A program made the position numbers and the translations under genes. Shown here piece after piece: positions 55,351-64,000 of a DNA stretch of 64,000 nt; position 1 is the first letter of the stretch; each line of letters starts with the position of its first letter. The notes below the pieces were generated by a model, which saw only the letters and a list, made by a program, of their open reading frames with translations, was not told where the DNA came from and searched no databases. The stretch is taken from positions 72,552,885 through 72,616,884 of the forward strand of contig JAUPFV010000005.1 in NCBI GenBank assembly GCA_036936605.1. Direction: 5' to 3'. The stretch is from Limnanthes douglasii subsp. nivea (Eukaryota; Streptophyta; Magnoliopsida; Brassicales; Limnanthaceae).

Positions 55351-56107
55351 ATAGAAGCAGCCCCCCTAGCAGGGACAACATCAAAAGTTGTTATAAAATT
55401 CATTCTATCCAATATCTGTTGCAGATTTGGTGTCCTACAGAAAAACAACAGACAGTGGGCCACAGTTCGACAATAGGGAAATGGAAAGTTTTTGTGCCTC
55501 AAGGGGTATACAACATTGTTTTTCTTCATCTTTCCACCCACAAGCAAATGGGCAAGTTGAAGTGGCTAATATAACTATATTGTCCGGTTTAAAGAAGAAT
55601 CTGGAAGGGGCTGCTGGGAAGTGGCCTAGTTATCTACAAGAGGTCTTGTGGGCCTACCGGACAACACCAGGGGCTGCAAAACAAGAGACACTTTTTGCTT
55701 TGGTCTATGGGATGGATGCATTAGCTCCCATAGAGGCAACTCTCCCCTCATTTCGTGTTCACAACTTCTCCGAACACGATAACGAAGTGACAATCAGAGG
55801 TCAACTTGATTTGATAGAAGAAAGACGAGTTAAAGCTCACCTACGAGTTGCACACTATCAAGGCTTGATGAGAAGCATGTTTTCTTCCAAAGTTAAAAGA
55901 AGAGATTTCCAACCGGGGGACAAAGTATTAAGGAAGGTCTTCTTACACACTAAAGAAAAGCTGTTCGGAAAGTTGGCCCCAACTTGGGAGGGTCCGTATA
56001 TGGTTGTTGAAAGAATTAAGCCTGGAACTTATTGGTTGGAAGACAAAGATGACAGAGTTCTAACTCATCCTTGGAATATCGAGCATCTCCGGATGTACTT
56101 GGAATAA
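55351..56107 (+). pseudogene. Integrase core and C-terminus of B2
   Basis: After the TAG a small deletion near 55437 shifts the frame just before the second catalytic Asp (T-D-S-G-P-Q-F, where relatives have T-D-N-G). The rest is open to 56107, with N-G-Q-V-E-V-A-N and the basic C-terminal domain ending W-N-I-E-H-L-R. Inactive because of the two lesions. Confidence 0.88.
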
Positions 56108-56160
56108 CACTTGTGTAAATATTTACTAGTTTGAACATCCATGTAAATATTTGGGGGCAT

Positions 56161-56205
56161 ACTCTTTCCTCCCTGGTGGTACGGAGAGGTTTTAATAAGC
56201 TGTCC
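56161..56205. other. Conserved non-coding block (B2, reverse orientation)
   Basis: Reverse complement of the block at 14674, with several substitutions. Confidence 0.65.
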
Positions 56206-56514
56206 GGGCTGTTAAATAAAATTTGATGCCTTCTTAAAAATTTTCTAAGTATTTTTAAAAGTTTTGTCCCTTGTCATACTATCCGGATTGAGATAACTAA
56301 GGGCTATTTAAACTCTAGCCGGAAAACTTAAACACTCTCACAATGCAACAGCTAAAGGCTACTTAAACTCTGGCTATCAAAATTAGAACAAGCAATGAAA
56401 GAAGATAATAGTTGTACAGAACATAAATAGTCATTGAAATTAATAACTTGAAATTGACTTGGCCTTCCAAGTACTTTTAAATGATCAAAGTTGAACAACA
56501 AAAAACCTGTCCGG

Positions 56515-59500
56515 TCAAGTACCGGACACCATTACAAAAAGAGTTCCTTGGCCTTCCAAGGACTTTAGTCTGGATAGAAAATAAACAAAGTGGATCATAA
56601 GTGAAGGTTGAGCCTTTGAAGATGGCTCACCTTCGTCTACCTTCTTGTCTTTAGGGTCGTCTTTCCCTTCATCTACCTTCTTGCCTTTAGGATCGTCTTT
56701 CTCGTCATCTGGGCTCTCCCCAGTATGTTCTTCATCATCCGAGGAGCCACTAGAGTAGCCATACCTGCCACCTTCGGCCATCGTGTGGTATGGGAGGTCT
56801 TCAGGCTCAACATAAAGCCATAAGTCCCCTAGGTTCCTCTGCGGAAATTTTTCATGAAAGAGTAGAATCATGTCAGACCTCACCTTTTCAAGCAGTAGCT
56901 CTTCGCTCTTGATCATCTGGTTGGCATAAGCATTGATCTTGGCTTGGATCTTGGCCTCCTGCTCCTGTAGCAAAGTATTTTTCTCTTCGGCGGCCTTGGA
57001 CACTGCATTCTCAAGGGCAATCTTATCAGTAGTTAAGTTGGTGATGACTTTGTCCTTTGCCTTGGTTTCTCCCTTTGAGGTAGCAAGGTCTTTCTCCAGA
57101 CCGGACAGCTTCTCCTGGAGGTCTTTGATGGTTTCCTCTAAAGTGGTGACTTTGGTGGTGCTTGTCTTTTGGCTTCTCTTCAATTCCTCGTTTTCTTCTT
57201 TCAGCATGGCAGCATTGGAGGTGGCAGTGCGAAGGTCTTCAGACAGCTTTTCCTTCTCAGACTTAAGGTCTTTGATGATGTCTGCCTGACCCCGAACTTG
57301 TCTCTCCAACGTAAGTACCGGCTTCACATTGCTTAACAAGGAATGGGCTATGGTATCCTTTTCACTAGAGATAATGAAAGTCTTACCGTTAAAATTGACC
57401 GTGTTGGAGCTGCTCGGAGGAATGTAAGGCCCTGCAAAGTCATCTATGGGAGGTTGAGGAAGTATTCACCAAGCTCACTAAGACCGGTGATGTCCACTCC
57501 ATCAATGTTGAGGTCTCCTCCCTCAACCTCATCAGTGTGAAAGTCCCCCAGAATCTCTTCGGCATGCATTGGGTCAGAAGGCTCAACTTGGAAAGAAGGC
57601 TCCGGAGCCCGGAGAGAAAGCTCGTTTCCCTTAGAGGTCTTTTTCTTCTTCGCCTCCCGGTCTGCACCTTCGCTTCCCTGTTTGCGATTTATCTTGGAAG
57701 CCCTTGGAGGTTTTGGGAGATTCGTTTCCTGCCTCTCAGTCTCTTGCTCTACTACTTGCAAGAGAGCACATCGATTTGGCTCTGGGCTGGCCCCTCCGAG
57801 ACTGTTGGAGCATCCTTCTCAGCATCAGTAGGGTTGGCATCGCCCATCACCCTTTTTCCCTTCTTCTTCTTGCCTTTCATCTTGCTCGGGGCTTTGGCCC
57901 GGCCTGACAGGACGAGTGTCCCATCTGGTTCATGGGTCCTCTTGAGCACAACATCTGGAGAATGTTGGGTGGTGAGCTCCTCCCAGGTCAAGTCTCTCCG
58001 ACCTGTGGTGTTCCACAGGTGAGACCTTGCCAAATTTCCACTAGTGAAAGCATCGTGGAATTGGTTCCCCCAGTTCTCAGCAGCCCAGGCATTAATTTTG
58101 CCATAAGTGACCTGCCCGGCTTTCAAGTGGTCACTAAACTCCTTGGGCAGTTCTGCTAAGACAAAAGTAAGGCAAATTAGTATAAACTAAGTCCAAAAAG
58201 AAAAGACAAGAGAGACAAAAATATAAAGGCAAGATGCTTACGGTGACTCCTCCACCTGCTTCTGAGGAGGCTTGGGTTCTCTCCGGCTTTTATCTTCTTG
58301 CCATTTTCCCAGGCACCACTAACGAACAGGAACTGGGTCCTCCAATTCCTCTCTGCCTCCAGCAAATCATCCACCTCCTTGAAGTTATCCCCCATGTTAA
58401 AGTGGTAGAAGGGGATGTGGTGGTTTCTACACAGGCTAGCCACTGCAGCAAACTCCTCCATGGGCGAAGGGATCCCGGACAGCCTTGATGCCAAGATGCA
58501 TGACATAAGGGTATACCAAGCGTTGGGGCTCAGCTGGCTCGGATAGAGTTTGATCAGATGGAAATATCTGACAATCTCTGGGTCTAGTGGGAGCCTGATC
58601 CCCCAGTTGAACAGCTCCGTGAACATAACCACCTCACTTAACTTGCAATCCATGGGGGTGTCCGGATGTATAGGGATCCTGATCTTTACATTTTCTGGAA
58701 TACCTCATTTTGAACGCATCCTGCCCAACTCAGCAGTGTGGATGAACGCATAGTTGATTTTTTATAGGGAAAGAAGATTGTTAACACTAACCTTGTGAAA
58801 ACAAGGCCCTACTTTTCCCTCTAGGCTCTCCGGCAGATCCGGATGCCTCAAGTACAACTTTTCTTTGCCCTTGTCCTTCTTGGCAACTATCTCTTTGCTA
58901 GTCTGACCGGAGGGCTCAGACTCAAACGGGGCCTCTTCAACAGAGTCCTCCATCACTTCCTCCATGATCGTTGAAGGGATTTCAGCAGTTGTAGTGGGGG
59001 GAGGGTTCAAATTTGATTCAGCCTTATCTCCGGACTGATGGGCCTCAGTGCCCCTTGGACTTCTGCTCTCCGGTAAAGTGTTTGGAGCAGAAGTTTCTGG
59101 TTGAAGGTTTGGATTGGAGCCCTCCGGTCCGGACAGCCTGTCCCTAGGATCTCTAATTGGCACCTCTGATCCGGTGCTGCTATCTTTCGCCCCCGATCTT
59201 GAGGGGGTGTTTCTGGTTCCTTGGCCTTTAACCAGCCGGCCTTTCCTCTTATCAACCAACTTCTCAGGAGAGCGCTCCGTGTCTGATCCCATTGCAAGAA
59301 AGGGAGAAGGTTTTCTAAGGCTAGTGGCTGTGACTCCTGGCTCGACAGTAGGCACCGATTCCTGAACTGAGGAACCAGAGATTATGGGGGAGAGGGTGGT
59401 TTGAAATAGTTTTCTAGGCTTGGTACCTTTGGAAGAGGACGAGCCACGATCTGACTCAGATGCAGAAGTGATAGGTCTGTCAACAGGTGAGGCAGGTAAC

Positions 59501-59601
59501 CCTGCAGCAATCCGTCTCTCTCCTTCGACTTTTTGAGCCTTCTCTAACTCAGAAAGGTTGAGCCACCCGCCTTTGACAAGAGCGTTCCTCGCTGTAAACA
59601 T
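56515..59601 (-). pseudogene. Antisense gene (aORF) of B2, two exons
   Basis: ATG 59601. An open first part to 58762 has the Ser/Pro-rich N-terminus. Frameshifts near 58760-58660 follow, then the PF04195-like domain at 58653-58242 (E-L-F-N-W-G-I-R-L-P, L-A-S-R-L-S-G-I-P, F-V-S-G-A-W-E-N-G-K). An 89-nt intron follows, and the second exon starts at 58152. A Lys-rich region (K-K-K-K-T) precedes a coiled coil at 57339-56900, with F-P-Q-R-N-L-G-D-L-W-L near 56835. Two or three frameshifts divide it. Same layout as in B1. Confidence 0.8.
58153..58241 (-). other. Intron of the B2 antisense gene
   Basis: GTAAGC...TTGTCTTAGCAG, 89 nt, phase 1, at the same place as in B1 although the intron sequence itself is much diverged. 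Confidence 0.75.
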
Positions 59602-59702
59602 AAACTATTGAACTAAGTTTTTTGCTTTAGAGAGAGAAAGCTTTGAGAGTTTTTTACAGAAGTAAGTTTGAAGGAGATGGTAAAATAGTAGAAATGGATT
59701 TG

Positions 59703-59710
59703 TATTTATA
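59703..59710 (-). promoter_or_regulatory. TATA box of the B2 antisense gene
   Basis: TATAAATA on the minus strand, 109 nt before ATG 59601. Confidence 0.6.
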
Positions 59711-60021
59711 GTAAATCTGAAAAAGCAGTTGATTCCTAGGAGAATTCGAAAAGTTTGGCAATGATTAAAAGACGGCGCTGATGTCATCACCTGTAATTAA
59801 AGAGGTTGCTTTTCGAAGAAGGTGGGCTCGAGATTCAAGGTGAAAAAACGGCTGAAGCAACCAATTAGAGAGCGACACGTGTCCCACGAACTCTAGCAAA
59901 AACCGTTTTGAATTCGTAAAGCTTTATCTGTCTGGATAAACCCATAGACCTGTCCGGATTAAAACTACCTCTGACATCGGACTGTTTTTCAGATCTTTGG
60001 CAAGGATACTTGCACAAACAC

Positions 60022-60037
60022 CTAAAAAAGGGGCTCC
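60022..60037 (+). other. Polypurine tract of B2
   Basis: TAAAAAAGGGGCTCC before the TG of the 3' LTR. Confidence 0.8.
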
Positions 60038-60462
60038 TGATGAGTCCGAATGCACGCTCCCCGGATAAGGACAGATCGGTCCAAGGCCTCCGGACCGGAC
60101 AGATCACACGAACCGGACAGATCATTTTTAACACTATGACCATAAGACTGTTCGAACTATGACAAAAGTACTAAAAAACCTAAACACTTCTTGACTAAGC
60201 TACTTGCTCTCCTACTTAGAGCTCATGGGTCTTTGAACATGACCCGGGTCCATTAAACATGACCTGAAAGCCCATAAGGGCCCAAACATCAGGGTATAAA
60301 TACCCAACCACCTGCATTAACTATGGGTAATGAGAATTAACTGCTACCAAGCTGCTTAATTATCTCTCTACTCTCTACTCTAAACATTTAAACACCCACA
60401 CACCACCATAAAACACCAACTGAAATTACCAGCCTACCCTCAGGCAATAATTATCCACACCA
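60038..60462 (+). repeat. 3' LTR of B2
   Basis: Same ends as the left LTR, 425 bp. Confidence 0.95.
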
Positions 60463-60467
60463 GATAT
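60463..60467. repeat. Target-site duplication of B2, right
   Basis: GATAT, identical to 50823-50827. Confidence 0.9.
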
Positions 60468-60790
60468 ATCGCATAAACTTATAAAAAAATATAATTTTAT
60501 GATATATTTCTCTATACAAATATGTCCATAATGAAATTAATTTTTTCAAAATTTAAATTGAGGTTAAATATCGCATCTCGTTTGTTGGGTAATCTGTATA
60601 TTGGTTATATTGCGTTCAGTTCGTGAGTATTAATGTTTAGCTTTAATGCAATGTTTAGAATTAAGCTTATGTTGACTCAATTAAACTTGCAAAACTTAGC
60701 ATGAAGAAGAACATTGTTTTGATTCAATCATATTTGTCAAATTATGTATCGATTTCAGTTTTTTTGTATCGTGTATGGTGAATTGTATTG

Positions 60791-60824
<34 letters not shown>

Positions 60825-61937
60825 CAATAGTTATAGATGATATTAGTGATATAAATAGAAATAAGATTTTTTAAGTTAAATGCAGAGTTATAGTGGAGGC
60901 GTAGAGGTTTTTAAGACTTAAAGCGTGTAGTATATGGTATTTTCATAATTGTTTCCTTTGAAAGACTTACAGATATGAACTTACAAATTAAAGGTATAAT
61001 TACATCAACTTAGAAATTATACAAATTTTAAAGTTGCACATTAAAAATAGTTATTATAGTAATTTTAAATTGCAAGTAATTCAAATTTAAGATTTAAGCT
61101 TAAACGGTATATTTTATGGAACCAAACATATCTACAAATTAATTTCTGATTTTGTTATCGGACGATAATATGATATCTCTTATACGTATAGTATCGTACA
61201 TATCATCTGATAAGTGAACCCGATGATAAATACCATGACACATATTATTGTGGGTTTAAATTCAGATATGTATCGCGATACCAATTATACGTATCACTAT
61301 ATTTAACAACTATAGATACAACAATTCTTGTCAAAGAATGATCGGGTAATTAAGAAACATACTGATAATTGTTACATGTATTATAATGTGTTAATACACA
61401 TCTAACATAAATTGAGACCAAAAATCACAACCTCAAGTCCTTATAGGATGATTTGAAGTTATATGTTGGAAACAATCATGATAACATAGAGGGAAAGTTA
61501 AGAGAGCTCGAGAATATTCTCGCAAATGTATGTTCTTTATCAAAACCTTCCCATTTGAGACCGAGACTCATAGTATTTTCTTCTTATTTTGTATGTACAT
61601 GCATGCCTTTTAGTTCAGTTGTGTGATATACAGACTAATGGTTACTACCTTTATACATGATGAAATATGTTTTGCTTGATTTTTTTCATGAAAACCTTCA
61701 AGGTTTATGATGGATAAACAATTACATAATACAAAAACACGACTTCTTTGAGATATTTCTTTGCTATAAGTTAGTGCCAAAATGGAGAGTAAATTTTTGT
61801 TGATTTTATCATCATATTACATGTTACTTAGTTCATTAGCTTGGCTCAAAAACATATTAGGCATGTTGTAGGACTTGTGGGTTGTGTTATAACGCCTCAT
61901 AATGTCTTCTTACATTCATAAATGTTATAAAATACTA
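60468..61937. other. AT-rich spacer
   Basis: No gene or element can be read. A (TA)14 microsatellite lies at 60793-60821. A short sequence (TCGCATAAAC ... ATAATGAAATTAAT) occurs on both sides of B2, at 50769-50795 and about 60469-60543, and seems to be an older local repeat. Confidence 0.5.
60793..60821. repeat. (TA)n microsatellite
   Basis: Fourteen TA/AT units without interruption. Confidence 0.9.
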
Positions 61938-62273
61938 TGCAAGTATCAAAAAATGGCTCAAGCACAGAATATATCCGAATGAAAGATTTAAATGAAACAC
62001 AGGATTTAACGTGGTTCGACAATTGTCTATGTCCACGGGCGCCGCCAGAGAAAAGAGTTTCACTATGATAGAAAAGGTTACAGCTTTCAGATCGTGTTTT
62101 GTGTCGCCCTAGTAATCTATTTATAGGGTATTAATAGACTTACTAGACTATGGGCCTAATGGGCTCATACCACAAGACTAACTCAAGTGATTGGACAATA
62201 TCACTATCATAACACAAAACTGTACTGCCGGACACAGTACACTGTCAAGGCACTATTCGACTCATTCACAACA
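61938..62273 (-). repeat. 3' LTR of copia D
   Basis: Minus strand TGTTGTGAATGAG...GATACTTGCA, with TATAAATAG near 62119-62127. The 3' end is inferred from the CA terminus. Confidence 0.55.
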
Positions 62274-62444
62274 AATCTTCCCCTTGAGGCGAATATCCTT
62301 TCTTCACTATCAACAAAGAATTTTCTCTTCTTTTGACTTACCAAATGCCCTTAAGGCATTCACTCTATACTGCGAACACTGATCCAGTTTAGGCACTCCC
62401 TAAACTTTTGAACTGATACTGCCTTGGTCATTATAGCTGCTGGA

Positions 62445-63998
62445 TTATCGTGTGTAGACACTTTTCTTCACATCAACAATTCCCTTTGATATTATATCAC
62501 GAATGAAATGATACCTGACATTTATGTGCTTTGTACGCTCATGGTACATCTGGTTCCATGTAAGGTGTATGGCGCTTTGATTGTCACAAAACACTTTTGT
62601 AGTACTCCTATCCAAGCCCAAATCTGCCACCAAACCTTGCAACCATATTGCCTCTTTAACTGCTTCTGTTACCGCCATGTACTCTGCCTCTGTTTTAGAC
62701 AAAGCTACAGTAGCTTGCAACTGTGCTTTCCAACTGATCGCACTCCCAGCTAGAGTAAATACATATCCTGTCAGAGATCTTCTTTTATTCATATCACCTG
62801 CAAAATCAGAATCAACAAAACCAACCAATGATCCTGCAACATCATTCAGCGATTCACCAATATCGGTCTTGTTAAAAGTTAAGCCAACGTTCACAGTATT
62901 CTTTTGAAGAGATTCAATCTCTTCCCCAATAGCACCAATCCATCGATCTGCCTCTGAACTCGCTATAGCTTCTCTGTAGCTACTAGGTTCCTGCATCTCA
63001 ACTTCTTCTGCAACTGACAGAGCATATGCAACTAGATTCGCATACCTTTTTGGAAGTCTAATATCTCTTCTTTCTCTGCCCAATGCTGTGCTATAAGGTT
63101 GTTGTTCTGGTTCAGGCGCATCATCATCACTATCATCTGATGCTGACGCTTCACCTCCTGATTCTGAAACCACCTCAAAACCACTTGAATTATTGGACCT
63201 GCTAGGAACTGATTCTACTTCAAGCTCCACCTGTTTACTCACAACCGAACCTGATTCGACCATTTCTCCTACTTCCTTCTGACTGTCTATAGAAGCAAAC
63301 TCATTAAAAGTAAAGTCCCTACTAATGAGAAAACCTGGAGACTTTGGAGAGGTACACCATAACCTATATCCCTTCACTCCAGTAGCATATCCTAGAAATA
63401 TGTATCTCTTTGCCCTCGGCTCAAGCTTACCATCTCTCACATGAGCATACGCAGGACAACCGAACACCCTCAAATGTTCATAATCAGCCGACGATCCAAA
63501 CCAAATCTCAAAAGGAGTTTTACAATCAATAGCCATTGATGGAGACCGATTCACCAAGTAACACGTTGTATTGATAGCTTCAACCCAAAAATCCTTTCCC
63601 ACACCGGAATGCGAGAGCATACTTCGTGCCTTGTCACAAAATGTTCTGTTCATTCTTTCTGCGACTCCATTCTGTTGTGGTGTTCTAGAACAAGTGCGAT
63701 GGCGCACTATTCCCTCAGCTTCACATAACTCGTTGAACTCACGACTGCAATATTCTAACCCATTATCTGTCCTAAGATGTTTGATTTTTCTTCCTGTTTG
63801 CTTCTCAATCATCGTCTTCCATTTGACAAATGTTGAATATCCTTCATCTTTCGTTTTCAGAAAATAAACCCACACCATCCTTGAATAGTCATTAATCAAA
63901 CTCATGTAGTATCTGGCTCTCATCTTGGATGGAATTGTGTTTGGACCCCAAAGATCTGAGTGAATGTAGTCCATTGTCCCTTTAGTCTTTCTTACAGC
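62445..63998 (-). CDS. Copia D polyprotein fragment: integrase fused to RNase H
   Basis: The frame is open to the window edge. Integrase residues are S-D-L-W-G-P, R-T-D-N-G-L-E-Y and Q-N-G-V-A-E-R (D, D and E). The acidic linker typical of copia follows, then the first RT residues (W-I-G-A-I-G-E-E-I-E-S-L-Q-K-N). These join directly to the segment just before RNase H (F-V-D-S-D-F-A-G-D ... L-S-K-T-E-A-E-Y). The whole RT palm with Y-V-D-D is missing, yet the frame is kept. Near 62455 one base is lost and the C-terminus shifts into a stop. It cannot reverse-transcribe itself. Confidence 0.9.
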   Translation of the reverse strand, partial: AVRKTKGTMDYIHSDLWGPNTIPSKMRARYYMSLINDYSRMVWVYFLKTKDEGYSTFVKWKTMIEKQTGRKIKHLRTDNGLEYCSREFNELCEAEGIVRHRTCSRTPQQNGVAERMNRTFCDKARSMLSHSGVGKDFWVEAINTTCYLVNRSPSMAIDCKTPFEIWFGSSADYEHLRVFGCPAYAHVRDGKLEPRAKRYIFLGYATGVKGYRLWCTSPKSPGFLISRDFTFNEFASIDSQKEVGEMVESGSVVSKQVELEVESVPSRSNNSSGFEVVSESGGEASASDDSDDDAPEPEQQPYSTALGRERRDIRLPKRYANLVAYALSVAEEVEMQEPSSYREAIASSEADRWIGAIGEEIESLQKNTVNVGLTFNKTDIGESLNDVAGSLVGFVDSDFAGDMNKRRSLTGYVFTLAGSAISWKAQLQATVALSKTEAEYMAVTEAVKEAIWLQGLVADLGLDRSTTKVFCDNQSAIHLTWNQMYHERTKHINVRYHFIRDIISKGIVDVKKSVYTR

Positions 63999-64000
63999 TG

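Larger units (their letters stand above)
50828..60462 (+). mobile_element. Ty3/gypsy element B2 (relative of B1, gag core deleted)
   Basis: LTRs at 50828-51233 and 60038-60462 differ at about 7 sites and two indels. The target-site duplication GATAT (50823-50827 and 60463-60467) is perfect. gag to integrase run on the + strand, and the antisense gene on the minus strand. At 9.6 kb it is the youngest gypsy insertion in the window. Confidence 0.96.
61938..64000 (-). mobile_element. Ty1/copia element D, partial, RT core deleted
   Basis: Integrase, an RT stub, RNase H, a polypurine tract (minus strand CTCAAGGGGAAGA at about 62275-62288) and an LTR (62273-61938) in that order. The 5' part lies beyond the window's right edge. 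It is a different copia family from E. Confidence 0.85.

Noticed and set aside
57537..58022. 161-codon + strand frame in B2, and similar frames at 37758-38136 and 40897-41275
   Set aside because: They mirror the aORF on the opposite strand. Their persistence follows from the aORF's codon bias.

Overview
The window is plant nuclear DNA, almost certainly from a eudicot. It has two intron-containing host genes with plant-specific products. The other roughly 85% is LTR retrotransposons (copia and gypsy), an L1-type LINE, a Stowaway-like MITE and AT-rich spacer. No bacterial, organellar, rRNA, tRNA or CRISPR features were seen. I cannot name the species. The elements called A to E below are my own labels.

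Layout. 1-3725: 3' part of a copia element (E, + strand). 4182-6498: host gene for a myosin-binding (GTD-binding domain) protein, minus strand, 3 exons, 720 codons' worth of protein. 6713-6900: MITE. 7640-23035: a very old gypsy element (C, + strand), split by a younger gypsy element (A, 10001-20981, coding on the minus strand). 24549-28935: host gene for a plastid-type protein resembling the SPA15/AAF senescence-associated family, minus strand, 12 coding exons, 438 aa, with a 5' UTR intron up to about 29600. 29852-49760: an L1-type LINE (minus strand), split between ORF1 and ORF2 by gypsy element B1 (35233-48664, minus strand, target-site duplication TCTTA). 50828-60462: gypsy element B2 (+ strand, target-site duplication GATAT), a relative of B1. 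61938-end: copia element D (minus strand), running off the window.

The gypsy elements A, B1 and B2 share one plan: LTR, PBS, gag-protease, an in-frame stop codon, RT-RNase H-integrase, a non-coding block with repeats, then a long gene on the OPPOSITE strand, the polypurine tract and the LTR. This resembles the Tat lineage. The antisense gene is the most interesting content here. In all three copies a TATA box lies 103-109 nt before its start codon. In B1 and B2 it has a GT-AG intron of 80-89 nt. In A the same intron position and phase survive as a 42-nt in-frame remnant. A second shared feature is a stop codon at the protease/RT junction, at the same alignment column in A, B1 and B2, followed by CAG-TT(T/A), a context like known leaky stops.

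By LTR divergence counted by eye, the insertion order is C (oldest), then A (about 7-8%), B1 (11 of 407 sites), B2 (about 7 of 403 sites plus two indels). None of the elements looks autonomous now. B1 carries an internal 3.1-kb tandem duplication and RT lesions, B2 has lost its gag core, and D has lost its RT core in frame.
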